A stretch of 64,000 nucleotides of DNA, taken from NCBI GenBank assembly GCA_964628195.1, contig CAZVPF010000008.1, positions 43,162 through 107,161 on the forward strand, in the 5' to 3' direction. Shown one piece after another: positions 24,928 to 32,912 of this stretch (position 1 is the stretch's first letter; every line of letters begins with the position of its first letter). Under the pieces are notes generated by a model. The model was not told where the DNA came from, made no database searches, and worked only from the letters and a program-made list of their open reading frames with translations. Made by a program: the position numbers and the translations under genes. The stretch comes from CAZVPF01 sp964628195. Its GTDB lineage: Bacteria; Planctomycetota; Phycisphaerae; Sedimentisphaerales; Anaerohalosphaeraceae.

Positions 24928-25575
24928 TTAACTTTCCTTGAATTGCAATTAAAAAACAACAACTACATATACAGGGCAAGCCATTATACCCCTGGACCGG
25001 CAAAAGTAAATGCTCATAAGTGTAAATTCGATTAGTTTTAATCCGGACAACTGCCCCTTGCTTTGAAGGTTCCAAAATACTAAATCAGCAGGACCTAAGA
25101 AAATTTCCAACTTTTTTTAGTTACTGGCAAATTATTTTCCTACCGGCGGAGAACTAATAAAAACAAAAAACGTCACACGTTAAAAAGATATTGACATCAT
25201 AAAATTCAGGCTGCTAGAGGACGTCTCAAATTATTAACAAATTTCTTTTACACTTATATCATAATCTTCCTGCAAACAGGGATAATGATAGTTAACTTAA
25301 TAATGTTGGCTGCCGAAAAACGCAGCCGAATAAAAAGGATTGTAAACAAATATTAATGTTAACTTGTATACTTTTTGAGGCTGCTTAACCTGAAAATTGT
25401 TTTTCACAATACTGCCTATATAGAAGCAGTCAGGCCCTTGACAGATTCAGCATTACTGTCATTATATAATAATGTATTCGGGGTGTTTTAGGTGCGTAGG
25501 CATTTATTTCTTTGTTCGCATAGAGCATTTAACAGAGTAGTCAATATTTTAACATTTTTATGAAAGGGGGCAGTT
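24928..25575. other. 648-base intergenic region without a gene
   Basis: AT-rich. It holds a 6-bp hairpin GGCTGC/GCAGCC (25308-25327) with no clear T-run, and before the PEP-CTERM gene a TTGACA (25438-25443) followed by TATATAAT at a spacing of 19-21 bp, too long to be a confident promoter. TGACAG/CTGTCA (25439-25461) forms an inverted repeat around it. I find no small gene or riboswitch. Confidence 0.4.
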
Positions 25576-26415
25576 ATGAAAGGTTTTATGGTTTCTATTA
25601 TTACAATTCTCATTCTGGTTGGCGCAGTATCGGCTGACTGGCAGCCGGGTGACCCGCACAAGATGCACTACCCGCAGCTTCCCAACCTTGACAATGGCAT
25701 GGATGTGCTCAACAGCACATACGTACCGGCAGGAGCGGCGCCTTATCAAAAGTTCCTCGCAGATGATTTCCTCTGCACTGAAACAGGGCTTATAAGGGAC
25801 GTTCACATCTGGGGTTCCTGGCTTGAGGACAACAACCCTACGAGCATGGAGAAGGTTTTCCAGTTGGCGATATTCTCAAATATACCCGCCAGCCAGAGCA
25901 CAACCGGTTACAGCATGCCGGGTCAATTGCTGTGGGAGCAGAGACTCAAACCAACTGAGATTTTGTACGCAACAGCACAGGAGGAGTTTTACGACCCCAA
26001 CCCTAACGCCATTATAGGCATTGACACGCAGGTTTGGCAGTATAACTTTGAAATACCCGACGCGATCGCCTACAGGCAGCAGCAAAATAATATTTACTGG
26101 CTGGGTGTAACATTGATTGGGGACGTTGACGGCAACGGAATTGTTGATACTGTCGATATTGACAGAATGGGGTCCGACCTGGCACCGTTCGCATACGGGT
26201 GGAAGACATCGCTGGATAAGTTTGAAGACGACGCAGTATGGATTGACATTGATCCGTTCGGGCCGCTTGTTCCTGATTCGGGAATAATATGGAACGAGCT
26301 TCTTGACCCGACAGGCGCTTCGCTTGATCTCGCTTTCGTAATTACACCCGAGCCGGGAACGATATGCCTGATGCTCGCAGGAACGGCGATGTTGTTACGC
26401 AAAAGAAAGCAGTGA
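25576..26415 (+). CDS. Secreted PEP-CTERM protein with EF-hand/dockerin-like loop
   Basis: 279 residues. Signal peptide MKGFMVSIITILILVGAVSA; the mature start DWQPGDPHKMHYPQLPNLDN and the segment FLADDFLCTETGLIRDVHIW are seen in a family of Phycisphaerae secreted proteins. GDVDGNGIVDTVDIDRM (about 178) resembles a calcium loop. The end, PEPGTICLMLAGTAMLLRKRKQ split as PEP motif, hydrophobic helix and RKRK, is a PEP-CTERM sorting signal processed by an exosortase. GGGGGC lies before the ATG. Function unknown. Confidence 0.85.
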   Translation: MKGFMVSIITILILVGAVSADWQPGDPHKMHYPQLPNLDNGMDVLNSTYVPAGAAPYQKFLADDFLCTETGLIRDVHIWGSWLEDNNPTSMEKVFQLAIFSNIPASQSTTGYSMPGQLLWEQRLKPTEILYATAQEEFYDPNPNAIIGIDTQVWQYNFEIPDAIAYRQQQNNIYWLGVTLIGDVDGNGIVDTVDIDRMGSDLAPFAYGWKTSLDKFEDDAVWIDIDPFGPLVPDSGIIWNELLDPTGASLDLAFVITPEPGTICLMLAGTAMLLRKRKQ

Positions 26416-26443
26416 CATCAGCCGGCCGGTGTCTATTATAAAT

Positions 26444-26474
26444 GGGGCCGTGTTCCAATAACGGCCCCGGTTTT
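26444..26474 (+). terminator. Rho-independent terminator
   Basis: GGGGCCGT (26444-26451) pairs with ACGGCCCC (26461-26468), loop of nine bases, followed by GGTTTTG. It ends the PEP-CTERM gene and lies 22 bases before the convergent mscS-type stop. Confidence 0.8.
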
Positions 26475-26495
26475 GTTCTGATTTGAAGATTTGCA

Positions 26496-27392
26496 TCAGG
26501 AACTCTGCTCTTGGTGCATGTTCACATTCATAGCAGGCGCCCCGCCATCCTTGTCCTGGCCCATGTAAAGCGTAACATGCGGGAATGGGATCTCAATATT
26601 CAGTTCATCAAAGCGCTTTTTCATTCTGCGGTTAAACTCCCTTCCGACAGACCACTGCTTGATAGGCCTGGTCTTGGTGCGGGCTTTAATTTTTATTGCC
26701 GAGTCGCCGAAACTGTCGAGGCCCAGTATTTCCAGCGGTTCGAGAATGTCGTTGGCAAATGCCGGGTCGTTCCGCATCTCTTCATCGATAGCCTTGACTA
26801 CTTCAATAACCTGGTCCACGTCCTCACGGTATGCAACTCCGATATCAAAAACATAACGTGAATACTCTTTGGTCATGTTTGTCACCACACCGATTTGCCC
26901 GTTGCGAATGAAGTGAACGTTACCTGCAAGGTCACGCAGTATTACCATGCGAAGGTTGACCTTCTCGACCAGGCCGCCTTTGTCGGCTATCTGTACAACA
27001 TCCCCTACGCGAATCTGGTCGTCGAGCATAATAAATATACCTGATATAATATCCTGAACAAGCTGCTGGGAGCCGAAACCAATGGCGACACCGACAACAC
27101 CCGCAGCTGCCATAATCGGACCGATATCTATCCCGAGCTCCCGAAGCACCATCATTAACGCAACAGTAAGAATTACAATGTTCACAAGGTTTGAAAAAAA
27201 GGAGGATATCGTGTCCGCCCGTTTCTGTATCTCCACGTCATCCTTTTTCTTCCACTTGCCGAATATCTTGGCACTAAGGAATTGGCTCATTTTCATCGTG
27301 AACAGCATCAGCAGAAGTATAATAAAAATCTGCACCCCGCTTGTTAAAAGCCACTGCCCCGCGTTTTCAAGATAACCCTGAATGAAGTCCAT
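26496..27392 (-). CDS. Small-conductance mechanosensitive channel (MscS family)
   Basis: 298 residues. Membrane helices at about 12-30, 62-85 and 87-110; the pore helix and neck are seen in GPIMAAAGVVGVAIGFGSQQLVQD, followed by the beta domain (FIMLDDQIRVGDVVQI, VNLRMVILRDLAGNVHFIRN). The C-terminal domain ends with FPHVTLYMGQ. It opens on membrane tension to release solutes on osmotic down-shock. AAGGAG precedes the ATG. Stand-alone gene. Confidence 0.92.
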   Translation of the reverse strand: MDFIQGYLENAGQWLLTSGVQIFIILLLMLFTMKMSQFLSAKIFGKWKKKDDVEIQKRADTISSFFSNLVNIVILTVALMMVLRELGIDIGPIMAAAGVVGVAIGFGSQQLVQDIISGIFIMLDDQIRVGDVVQIADKGGLVEKVNLRMVILRDLAGNVHFIRNGQIGVVTNMTKEYSRYVFDIGVAYREDVDQVIEVVKAIDEEMRNDPAFANDILEPLEILGLDSFGDSAIKIKARTKTRPIKQWSVGREFNRRMKKRFDELNIEIPFPHVTLYMGQDKDGGAPAMNVNMHQEQSS

Positions 27393-27551
27393 TAAAAATC
27401 TCCTTTTTAAGTTGTCGATAAACCCCGTTTATATGTCTACAATGGCATATTATATCCCCATAACAATATAATTCAATCCTTGTCAAAAAATTAAAATCTG
27501 GTATAAATGGTTTCGATATTTATGAAAAAGAAAAATGTAACCGGAGATGAA

Positions 27552-27980
27552 ATGAAGACAAAAATCAGCTTTCTCATAACAGGTCTTTTAATGGGCGTAT
27601 GCCTGATAATGGTTTGTGGAGCCCAGTCAGCCGAAAAAAACAGAACCGCAACCGGCGTTGAGCCAAAAGCCTCGGGAACATACCAGATGATGATGGGGCC
27701 GGATTTCCACCCCACTATAGAAGGCTACAACACCTGCCCCTATGTCATCAATACCTCAACCGGCGAGGTTTGGAGCGTTTCCTTCTGGCGAGATGAGGTC
27801 AATAACAAGGGAGGATACAGCTGGCACTGCTGGGGCTCGCCCCAAAGCGAACAGGGTTACCTCGGTAAACTCGGCGACTGGCCTCTCGACAACCTCTGGG
27901 CATATCAGCAGAACGCAAAGATATACCTGAGAAAAACCGGTGTCGGGCAATTCAATCCTGAAAAGGAAAATGGTAAATAA
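27552..27980 (+). CDS. Secreted protein of unknown function
   Basis: 142 residues. Signal peptide MKTKISFLITGLLMGVCLIM ending near CGAQSA. The mature part has a strand-rich, aromatic segment (GYNTCPYVINTSTGEVWSVS, DEVNNKGGYSWHCWGSPQ) that may bind a ligand; no family recognised. The start at 27552 is backed by GGAG five bases upstream; reading from 27507 would put an extension before the signal peptide. Confidence 0.75.
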   Translation: MKTKISFLITGLLMGVCLIMVCGAQSAEKNRTATGVEPKASGTYQMMMGPDFHPTIEGYNTCPYVINTSTGEVWSVSFWRDEVNNKGGYSWHCWGSPQSEQGYLGKLGDWPLDNLWAYQQNAKIYLRKTGVGQFNPEKENGK

Positions 27981-28009
27981 CGCTCGTTGGTCCGATTAGC
28001 AAAAGCGCA

Positions 28010-28045
28010 CAAAAAAAGCCAGACCTCATTAATGAGAATCTGGCT
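28010..28045 (-). terminator. Orphan terminator hairpin facing left
   Basis: AGCCAGA (28017-28023) pairs with TCTGGCT (28039-28045), with an inner CTCAT/ATGAG pairing. On the minus strand it is followed by TTTTTTT, a classical terminator, but there is no minus-strand gene upstream of it. It could also fold at the end of the plus-strand gene 27552-27980, though no T-run follows there. Confidence 0.6.
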
Positions 28046-28319
28046 TCGGAGGAGGGTGATGAAAAGCTCTTTGATAATTGCTTTTAATATTCACTTTACT
28101 TTATAAATATCGAATGTTATTTAACTAATCTTTAGTAAATATGACACAAAAAAAAGCGGAGTCAAACTTTTTTTTAGAAAAAGGTCGTAATTATCTTCTC
28201 TTTACGCAATTCTAACATAAACTTGAAGAGAAAAACTTAAAAAACGACTTTATTTAATATAAAAACGTGGATTTTTGTTAAAATAGTTAAAATAAGACAG
28301 TTTTTCTGCGGAATTTATA
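28046..28319. other. Intergenic region, possible minus-strand small RNA
   Basis: AT-rich leader of panB. Immediately right of the orphan terminator the plus strand reads GGAGGAGGGTGATG, followed by a 15-codon frame ending TAA (28058-28105). On the minus strand this is a CACCCTCCTCC motif just before a terminator, as in small RNAs that pair with ribosome-binding sites. No firm promoter is seen for such an RNA. Confidence 0.3.
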
Positions 28320-29171
28320 ATGGGCGAAAAAATAACAATTTCACAATTTTTTCAGGCAAAAAAAGCAAGAAAAAAGTTTTCCGCTGTGAGCTGCTATGAT
28401 TTCACCAGTGCGGCCCTGTGCGAACAGGCCGGAGCGGAAATGCTTCTCGTGGGCGATTCAGCCGCCCAGTTTATGCTCGGCCACGCCTCGACCCTTCCTG
28501 TAAGCATGGACTTTATGATAACCATAACCAAAGCAGTCGCCCGGGCCTCGAAAAAAAGCCTTGTTGTTGCAGATATGCCTTTTATGTCCTACCAGACCTC
28601 GGCCTCCGATGCCCTGAAAAACGCCGCTGCTTTTATGACACAAGGCGGCGCAGAGCTTGTAAAAGTCGAGGTTTCCGAGCCATATATCGACACTGTCAAA
28701 GCCTTAAGCGACGCCGGAATACCCGTCATGGCACATCTGGGCATAAGACCGCAAACAATAGCCCGGACAGGCACCTACACAGCGCAGGGCACAACAGCAG
28801 AAAACGCCCACAGCCTGATCATACTCGCGGAAAAAATGATCCAGGCCGGAGCGGTATTTCTGCTGCTTGAGGGAACTGCGAGGGAAACCGCCGCCCTTAT
28901 CACCGAAAACTCCTCGGTTCCGGTACTCAGTTGCGGAAGCGGACCCGACTGCGACGGACAGGTGCTCGTGCTGCCCGACATCATAGGCCTGACCGCCGGC
29001 AAAAAACCTAAATTCTCGCAGTCTTTCGCCGGTATCGGACCCCAGATAACCCGGGCCGTGGACGAGTATGTCCAACAGGTCAGGCAGGGCAAATACCCCG
29101 ATGATGACCATTCATACCACATTAAAACCGGCGAACTCCAAAAGCTCAAAAAGATGCTCGAAACCTCCTGA
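28320..29171 (+). CDS. panB: 3-methyl-2-oxobutanoate hydroxymethyltransferase
   Basis: 283 residues. Metal-binding Asp in LLVGDSAAQFMLGH and Asp in VVADMPFMSY; Glu of VKVEVSE; PVMAHLGIRPQ; catalytic-region Glu in LLLEGTARE; and GSGPDCDGQVLVLPDIIGL near the C-terminus. It transfers a hydroxymethyl group from 5,10-methylene-THF to ketoisovalerate in pantothenate synthesis. No panC or panD is adjacent. GCGGAA lies about 9 bases before the ATG. Confidence 0.94.
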   Translation: MGEKITISQFFQAKKARKKFSAVSCYDFTSAALCEQAGAEMLLVGDSAAQFMLGHASTLPVSMDFMITITKAVARASKKSLVVADMPFMSYQTSASDALKNAAAFMTQGGAELVKVEVSEPYIDTVKALSDAGIPVMAHLGIRPQTIARTGTYTAQGTTAENAHSLIILAEKMIQAGAVFLLLEGTARETAALITENSSVPVLSCGSGPDCDGQVLVLPDIIGLTAGKKPKFSQSFAGIGPQITRAVDEYVQQVRQGKYPDDDHSYHIKTGELQKLKKMLETS

Positions 29172-29258
29172 ATGACCAGCCCGGTCATATCCAAACCCAC
29201 AAATCCCGACTTTCAGCTTGAGCATATCGGCCATTAGCATTAATATATAAGGACTAAT

Positions 29259-30359
29259 TTGGTTCCATTTGGTCGGGAAAAAAAGTTGCCCAGTTATGAC
29301 AATAAAAATATTCGGCCCGTGGTCGTCGCCGACCTTTCGACTATCGAGAGATACGGGGCGTTTTTGCGTCGGCAGTTTGTCGGAATCGCCAATCGTTCGT
29401 GCCCTATCATGCTCATCATCCCCCCCTCCGCGCATGTCGGGCCGATGATCTCCCCTTCGGTGTCCCTGGTGCGTTACCCGATATATAAGCTGCCTTTTTT
29501 GCGAAAGAAAAACAGGCTCGCCCTGCTTGAGAAGATAACCCCATTCAAGCCCACCGTAATTCATTGCGTCTCACCGTCAAAGCTGTCCCTGTCTATCTTC
29601 CTTGCCCGGGCTCTCGACCTGCCCTACGTGGTGACGTTCAACGAAACAGTGCGAAAGTACCGTCACCGTCACATTACCGACCGCTGCAAAAAACTAATCG
29701 CCGCCTCTTCCGCCGTCGCCGGCGACCTCCAGCAGGCATATCCGCGTTACGCATCACGTATACAAACCCTTAACATCGGAGCATTCGTCGAGGACACCTG
29801 CGCCTGTTTCGACCCGCCAAGGCAGGTCACCAGCATCATAATCGCCCGCAGCCTTGACAGGATCGAGGACTACCTGCCCCTGCTAAACGCAGCCAGGCAC
29901 CTCGCGATAGAGGGACGCGACTTCATAATTGCATTGATAGGCAAAGGCAAAGCCGAACGTAAACTCCACAAAATGGTAAACGAGTTAGGCCTCGGCCAGG
30001 TCGTCACCATAGTCCCCTCGATAAACCCCCTGCGCTCGGTCATGTCCGGCGCGGATATTTTCATCGAGCCGTGCGAGGTGCGGGGACTCAACTCACGACT
30101 GCTCGAAGCGATGTGCGTGGGTATGGTAATCGCCGCCGACAAATCCGACGCCGACGAAATATTGATTCGCGACAAAACCGCGGTGTTTTTCGACAAGAAC
30201 GACGAACTGAGCATTTACAGTTGCCTCCAGCGACTGATGGACGACAGGCAAAACGCAAGGCAGATAGCCCTGACCGCCCAGCAATACCTCAGGCAGCATC
30301 ACAGCGTAAACCGGATGACAGAGGAACTGCTCACGATTTACCACAACGCACAGTTATAA
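29259..30359 (+). CDS. Family 4-like glycosyltransferase
   Basis: 366 residues, GT-B fold. The acceptor-side half contains IHCVSPSKLSLSIFLARALD and YVVTFNETVRKY; the donor-side half contains SIIIARSLDRIEDYLPLLNA, GKGKAERKLHKMV and the E-x7-E motif region FIEPCEVRGLNSRLLEAM. It adds a sugar from a nucleotide donor; acceptor unknown. The start is TTG 29259 with AAGGA five bases upstream. It follows panB by 87 bases on the same strand. Confidence 0.82.
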   Translation: MVPFGREKKLPSYDNKNIRPVVVADLSTIERYGAFLRRQFVGIANRSCPIMLIIPPSAHVGPMISPSVSLVRYPIYKLPFLRKKNRLALLEKITPFKPTVIHCVSPSKLSLSIFLARALDLPYVVTFNETVRKYRHRHITDRCKKLIAASSAVAGDLQQAYPRYASRIQTLNIGAFVEDTCACFDPPRQVTSIIIARSLDRIEDYLPLLNAARHLAIEGRDFIIALIGKGKAERKLHKMVNELGLGQVVTIVPSINPLRSVMSGADIFIEPCEVRGLNSRLLEAMCVGMVIAADKSDADEILIRDKTAVFFDKNDELSIYSCLQRLMDDRQNARQIALTAQQYLRQHHSVNRMTEELLTIYHNAQL

Positions 30360-30379
30360 CCTTTTGTACGCACTTAAAA

Positions 30380-31258
30380 TTACCTCAACAGACCGTAGTC
30401 TTTCAGTGCCTTTCGCAGCACGTCTTTTTTACCGTCCTCAAGCTCTGTCATAGGCAGGCGCATTTCGTCCGATGCCATGTTCAGCATCGCCATCGCTGCC
30501 TTTATCGGTATCGGGTTTGTCGCAAGCGTAAGCATGTTCTTGGAAAGCGTGAAAAGCTTCCTGTGCCACTTGCGCGCCGATACAAAATCCCCCTGCAAAA
30601 TAAGGTCCGTCATCGCCTTTACATCGTTAGGCACTACATTGGCGACAACGCTTATCACCCCCTTGCCGCCCACCGACGCAAGCGGAAGGGTAAGCGAATC
30701 GTCACCGGAGATTATCGTAATATTGCAGCGCATCGCTATCTCGGAAGCCTGGTCGAGCGAGCCGGTCGCCTCCTTTATCGCCACCACCTGCTCGAAGTCG
30801 TCGTAGAGCCTCGCGATGGTTTCCGGGGCAAGACCCTTGCCGCCGCACCTTCCCGGTATATTGTACAGCACGATAGGCAGGTCAACCTCCTCGGCAATGG
30901 CGCCAAAGTGCTGATAAAAACCCTCCTGCGTCGGCTTGTTGTAATACGGGCAGACCTGCAGCGTGCCCGATGCGCCTATCTTCTTCGCAAACGCGCTTAG
31001 CTCAATAGCCTCCGCCGTAGAGTTCGAACCCGCCCCTGCGATCACCGGCACCTTCCCGCCTGCTGCTTTGACAACAGTTTCGATGACCTTCTTGTGCTCC
31101 TCGTGCGAAAGCGTGGGCGACTCGCCCGTGGTGCCTACAGGAACCATCGCGTCGGTGCCGGCGTCGAGATGAAACTGCACAAGCTCGTCAAGAGTTTTAT
31201 AATCAACTTCACCATCCGTAAACGGGGTTATAAGAGCTACCATTGAACCGCTGAACAT
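30380..31258 (-). CDS. dapA: 4-hydroxy-tetrahydrodipicolinate synthase
   Basis: 292 residues. MFSGSMVALITPFTDG at the N-terminus, GTTGESPTLSHEEH, YYNKPTQEGFYQHF, the Schiff-base Lys in VVAIKEATGS and the YNIPGR tyrosine. It condenses pyruvate with aspartate semialdehyde for lysine and peptidoglycan. I place the start at 31258 because GGAG lies six bases upstream and the family starts MFxGS; a reading from 31270 adds four residues over that ribosome site. It follows pdxJ on the same strand. Confidence 0.95.
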   Translation of the reverse strand: MFSGSMVALITPFTDGEVDYKTLDELVQFHLDAGTDAMVPVGTTGESPTLSHEEHKKVIETVVKAAGGKVPVIAGAGSNSTAEAIELSAFAKKIGASGTLQVCPYYNKPTQEGFYQHFGAIAEEVDLPIVLYNIPGRCGGKGLAPETIARLYDDFEQVVAIKEATGSLDQASEIAMRCNITIISGDDSLTLPLASVGGKGVISVVANVVPNDVKAMTDLILQGDFVSARKWHRKLFTLSKNMLTLATNPIPIKAAMAMLNMASDEMRLPMTELEDGKKDVLRKALKDYGLLR

Positions 31259-31289
31259 TTTTCTCTCCATATCAATTCTTAATATTTTT

Positions 31290-32030
31290 TTAACCGCCTG
31301 TAAAATTATTGCCCGAAAGTTCGATCAGACGTGCCATTTCGCGAACCGCCTGCTCCATGCCGACTATCACCGCGCGTGAGACTATCGAGTGACCTATGTT
31401 AAATTCACACAGCCCGTCGATCGCCGCGACTGGCCGAATGTTCCTGTATGTAAGTCCGTGCCCGGCGTGGACGATAAGCCCCGCTGTCACCGCAGTATTC
31501 TTCGCGTCGCGCAGGCTGTTAAGCTCGCGCTCGGCGGTACGGTCGGTTTTGGCGTTTGCGTAGGCCCCGGTGTGGAGTTCTATAGCGTCACAGCCTGCCT
31601 CAGCCGTTGCCAGAACCTGCTGCTCCTGCGGGGTGATAAAGGTGCTCACGAGTATACCCTTCTTGTGCATCCGCGCGGCTATCTTGACCAGCCGGTCGAA
31701 ATTCTTCACACAGTCCAGGCCGCCTTCAGTGGTTATCTCCTGCCGGTTCTCGGGCACAAGCGTCACCTGGTCGGGCCTCACCTTCTCGGCGATCCTGACA
31801 ATCTCTTCACTGAGCGACATTTCGAGGTTGAACTTACACGCTACGGTTTCCTTCAGCAGCTCGACATCGCGGTCGCTGATGTGCCTTCGGTCCTGGCGAA
31901 GGTGCACGGTAATGCCGTTGGCACCGGCAATCTCGCACTTAACCGCCGCCCATACAGGGTCCGGCTCGTCGGCACGCCTGGCCTGTCGGATCGTCGCCAC
32001 GTGGTCGATATTCACATTGAGTAAAGCCAT
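31290..32030 (-). CDS. pdxJ: Pyridoxine 5'-phosphate synthase
   Basis: 246 residues. LNVNIDHVATIRQARR, the catalytic HLRQDRRHISD, LVPENRQEITTEGGLD and the closing VHAGHGLTYRNIRPVAAI and FNIGHSIVSRAVIVGME are all present. PdxJ forms pyridoxine phosphate from aminoacetone phosphate and deoxyxylulose phosphate. It lies 32 bases upstream of the dapA start on the same strand, likely co-transcribed. Confidence 0.95.
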   Translation of the reverse strand: MALLNVNIDHVATIRQARRADEPDPVWAAVKCEIAGANGITVHLRQDRRHISDRDVELLKETVACKFNLEMSLSEEIVRIAEKVRPDQVTLVPENRQEITTEGGLDCVKNFDRLVKIAARMHKKGILVSTFITPQEQQVLATAEAGCDAIELHTGAYANAKTDRTAERELNSLRDAKNTAVTAGLIVHAGHGLTYRNIRPVAAIDGLCEFNIGHSIVSRAVIVGMEQAVREMARLIELSGNNFTGG

Positions 32031-32143
32031 ATTGCTTCTGCTTCCTGTTATAAACTAAACCGATTTTCCATTACAACCGATTATAACACCCCCGCCGGCA
32101 TCGTCAACGCAAAGTTTGAAAGCAAATGGTTCAAACTGCAATT

Positions 32144-32554
32144 TACTTAAAGGATGTTGTCAACAAAATGTCGCGGAGAAATGATATGAGTATTCATAAA
32201 ATTTCCAATTTTCAACAAATGCTTATCGCCGCTGATTATATATTTGCTTCAGGAAAGCAAAGCACAAGCCAAAAATTTATCGTCATCCGGGTCTTCGCAG
32301 ATAGACTCGTTAAAAGAAAAAGAGGGCACAAGCTCGGCTTCAATTAAAAGCAATTCGAGCAAATAATCGAATTTGATCTCTTGGAATTTGGTCGAAAGAT
32401 CGTCAAGTACACGTTTATACTCGTTGATTATGTCTTCAGAAATCGATATTTTAATATGCTCATCCTGCCAGGCTCTGAGTATTCGCGATGGAGGCCCGCT
32501 GAAAAAGACTCCAGAAACAAAAACGTTCGTGTCGACCACGACTTTCGTTTTCAC
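32144..32554 (-). pseudogene. PIN-domain (VapC-like) toxin gene interrupted by an in-frame TGA
   Basis: The frame opens with MKTKVVVDTNVFVSGVFFSG (acidic PIN residue), continues to DPDDDKFLACALLS, and hits TGA at 32251-32249. Read through, the same frame goes on SKYIISGDKHLLKI... ISPRHFVDNILK and stops at 32146-32144, giving 136 residues, the normal family length, with the third acidic motif (SGD) after the stop. The TGA stands where relatives have Gly, so one base change (GGA to TGA) explains it. As it stands the product is 101 residues and lacks part of the active site. It overlaps the antitoxin gene by 4 bases. Confidence 0.8.
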
Positions 32555-32817
32555 TTCCTGCCTCTGACCTTATTAATGGCTTTGTTTATATCCTTGGTTT
32601 CCAGCCCTGCTTTCTTTGCCGCTTTGCGGGCCTTTGCAATGAGCGAACCAAACTCTTGTTTGGACGGAGCCGATATCGTCTTGAGGATAACCGCGTCTTT
32701 CTCACCCATCACGAGAAACTGGCAGCCGTTTTCAAGGCTGAGCCTCTTGCGGATCGCTTCGGGAATCACTACCTGTCCCTTTGATGACATCCTGGTCGTT
32801 GCAAGATTTTCACTCAT
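32551..32817 (-). CDS. AbrB/MazE/SpoVT-type antitoxin
   Basis: 88 residues: swapped-hairpin DNA-binding domain LATTRMSSKGQVVIPEAIRK (about 5-50) and a basic, helical C-terminal tail (KARKAAKKAG) that would bind the toxin. It is the upstream gene of the PIN toxin (4-base overlap), the usual order for such modules. AAAGGGAAC precedes the ATG. The promoter just upstream contains a perfect palindrome. Confidence 0.9.
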   Translation of the reverse strand: MSENLATTRMSSKGQVVIPEAIRKRLSLENGCQFLVMGEKDAVILKTISAPSKQEFGSLIAKARKAAKKAGLETKDINKAINKVRGRK

Positions 32818-32835
32818 AAGTTCCCTTTCATATCA

Positions 32836-32878
32836 ATCTTACCAGTAAGATTATACTATAAAGGCCATTTCATTTCAA
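32836..32878 (-). promoter_or_regulatory. Toxin-antitoxin promoter and operator
   Basis: Minus-strand -35 TTGAAA (32878-32873), 17-bp spacer, perfect -10 TATAAT (32855-32850). The palindrome ATCTTAC-N2-GTAAGAT (32851-32836) runs from the end of the -10 over the start site, fitting autorepression by the AbrB-type antitoxin. Confidence 0.75.
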
Positions 32879-32912
32879 ATAATATTTAGAAATAAACAGA
32901 GCCTTTAATCTT

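Noticed and set aside
25308..25327. GGCTGC/GCAGCC hairpin in the long intergenic region
   Set aside because: Six-base stem with no T-run and no gene ending nearby; not enough to call a terminator or riboswitch.
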